This document shows positions 63,208-64,000 of a DNA stretch of 64,000 nt, in pieces; position 1 is the stretch's first letter; each line of letters opens with the position of its first letter. The translations under genes and the position numbers were made by a program. The notes beneath the pieces are model-generated. The model was given only the letters and a program-made list of their open reading frames with translations. It did no database searches and was not told where the DNA came from. Source of the stretch: Pseudomonas mucoides (GTDB lineage: Bacteria; Pseudomonadota; Gammaproteobacteria; Pseudomonadales; Pseudomonadaceae); contig NZ_JACOPW010000002.1 of NCBI RefSeq assembly GCF_015461845.1, positions 930,001 through 994,000 of the forward strand. The letters run 5' to 3'.

Positions 63208-64000
63208 TCAGCCCCTGGCTGGCGATGTGTCTTTAACGTCCACCGGGGTCGGCGCCATTTGCAGGTGCAGGCGCTCGCCGGTGTATGGCGAATGCCTGCG
63301 CACCACGTCCATGTTCAGCTCCACGCCCAGGCCCGGCTCGGTGGACGGGATGATGTAGCCGTCCTCCCATTGCAGCGGCTTGGTCAGGACTTCGGCATGG
63401 AAACCGCCCCAGGTCATGATGCTTTCCTGGATCAGGAAGTTCGGCGTGCAAGTTGCCAACTGGAAACTCGCGGCCGCGCCAATCGGCCCGTTGTAGAGGT
63501 GTGGGGCGATTTGCGCGTAATAGGCTTCGGCCATGCTGGCGATCTTTTTCGCTTCCAGCAGACCACCGCAGCGGGCGACGTTCATCTGCAGAATCGACGC
63601 GCCACCGGCTTGCAGCAGCTTGAAGAATTCGTACTTGGTGGTCAGTCGCTCACCGGTGGCAATCGGAATCGAAGTCTTGGCCGCGACCTGCGCCATGGCT
63701 TCTTCCTGACCCGGCGGCACCGGCTCTTCGAACCACAGCGGGTCGTACTTCTCCAGGCGCTTGGCCAGGCGAATCGCCGAGGACGGCACCATTTGCCCGT
63801 GGGTCCCAAACAGCAGGTCGCACTTGTCGCCCACCGCTTCGCGGATCTTGCGGCAGAAGGTTTCGCAGCGTTCCAGCACTTCCAGGGAAATCTGATGCCC
63901 GGAATACGCGGTGTACGGCCCGGCCGGGTCGAATTTCACGGCGGTGAAGCCTTTGTTCATGTTCTCGATGGCGCACTCGGCGGCCAGGTCCGGGTCGTCG
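63208..64000 (-). CDS. Enolase-superfamily sugar-acid dehydratase, 5' end beyond window
   Basis: 264 codons that continue past the right edge, so the N-terminal capping domain is missing. The visible part is the (beta/alpha)7-beta barrel of the mandelate racemase/muconate lactonising family: Lys in FTAVKFDPAG, first metal-ligand region DLLFGTHGQM, WFEEPVPP with the second ligand Glu, IATGERLTTKYEF with the third, and late-barrel APHLYNGPI with a catalytic His. The HGQ and HLYNG blocks resemble galactonate/mannonate-type dehydratases, but the substrate is not assignable. An internal ATG at 63960 is not the start. Confidence 0.85.
   Translation of the reverse strand, partial: DDPDLAAECAIENMNKGFTAVKFDPAGPYTAYSGHQISLEVLERCETFCRKIREAVGDKCDLLFGTHGQMVPSSAIRLAKRLEKYDPLWFEEPVPPGQEEAMAQVAAKTSIPIATGERLTTKYEFFKLLQAGGASILQMNVARCGGLLEAKKIASMAEAYYAQIAPHLYNGPIGAAASFQLATCTPNFLIQESIMTWGGFHAEVLTKPLQWEDGYIIPSTEPGLGVELNMDVVRRHSPYTGERLHLQMAPTPVDVKDTSPARG

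Overview
This window reads as chromosomal DNA of a Pseudomonas species, most likely from the P. fluorescens group. The evidence is the high GC content and codon use, the stand-alone trehalose synthase typical of pseudomonads, a seven-part Pha/Mrp-type antiporter operon with a fused A-B subunit, a Sad/PtrR pair, and many REP-type palindromes with the cores GAGCTTGCTCGCGA or GAGCAGGCTCGCGA that are characteristic of these genomes. No rRNA, tRNA, prophage, insertion sequence or CRISPR array is visible. Assignments come from reading the translated sequence; no database search was run.

Left part (1-17.8 kb): mixed housekeeping and accessory genes. These are a cupin protein cut by the window edge, an Aer-like energy-taxis receptor, an AT-richer islet with an MFS exporter and a TetR regulator that share a putative operator, a DHWC-type cupin, a lytic transglycosylase, two SAM methyltransferases around a short-chain dehydrogenase, a small cytochrome c, MsrA, the PtrR/Sad pair (putrescine/GABA to succinate), an NTF2-like protein, a glutathione transferase, a Tat-exported aldo-keto reductase, an alpha/beta hydrolase, a bestrophin-like channel and a nucleotide-sugar epimerase.

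Centre (17.8-36.5 kb): the most distinctive part, an 18-kb, 15-gene, single-strand exopolysaccharide (EPS) operon of Wzx/Wzy type with a Xanthomonas gum-like core. The order is an RfaH paralogue, an outer-membrane beta-barrel, a short Wza/GumB-type export protein, a Wzc/GumC-type autokinase, a WcaJ/GumD-type glucosyl-1-phosphate transferase, UDP-glucose dehydrogenase, a GT26, two GT4, a Wzy-like polymerase, a GT2, a Wzx-like flippase, GalE, a GH16 glycanase and an acyltransferase-3 protein. A 600-bp AT-rich leader precedes it. It has a good sigma70 promoter, an ops-like element (GCGGTAGC) about 100 nt into the predicted transcript, and a terminator-like hairpin. The model is a cis-encoded, fold-switching anti-terminator that loads at ops in its own leader so that polymerase can cross 18 kb. 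The precursor genes suggest a glucose-initiated polymer with glucuronic acid and galactose (galacturonic acid if the divergent epimerase takes part), decorated with acyl groups.

Right part (36.5-64 kb): trehalose synthase, a hypothetical protein, a DHA2-type MFS exporter divergent from a LysR regulator, dihydroxy-acid dehydratase, a second chemoreceptor, a secreted CAP-domain protein, KatG with a small secreted protein downstream, an FAD/NAD(P)-binding oxidoreductase, an XRE-cupin regulator divergent from an EamA exporter, the phaABCDEFG antiporter operon behind a sigma54-like promoter, a HAD phosphatase, a single-domain response regulator, a GMC oxidoreductase and an enolase-superfamily dehydratase cut by the right edge. 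REP hairpins sit in many of the convergent gaps.
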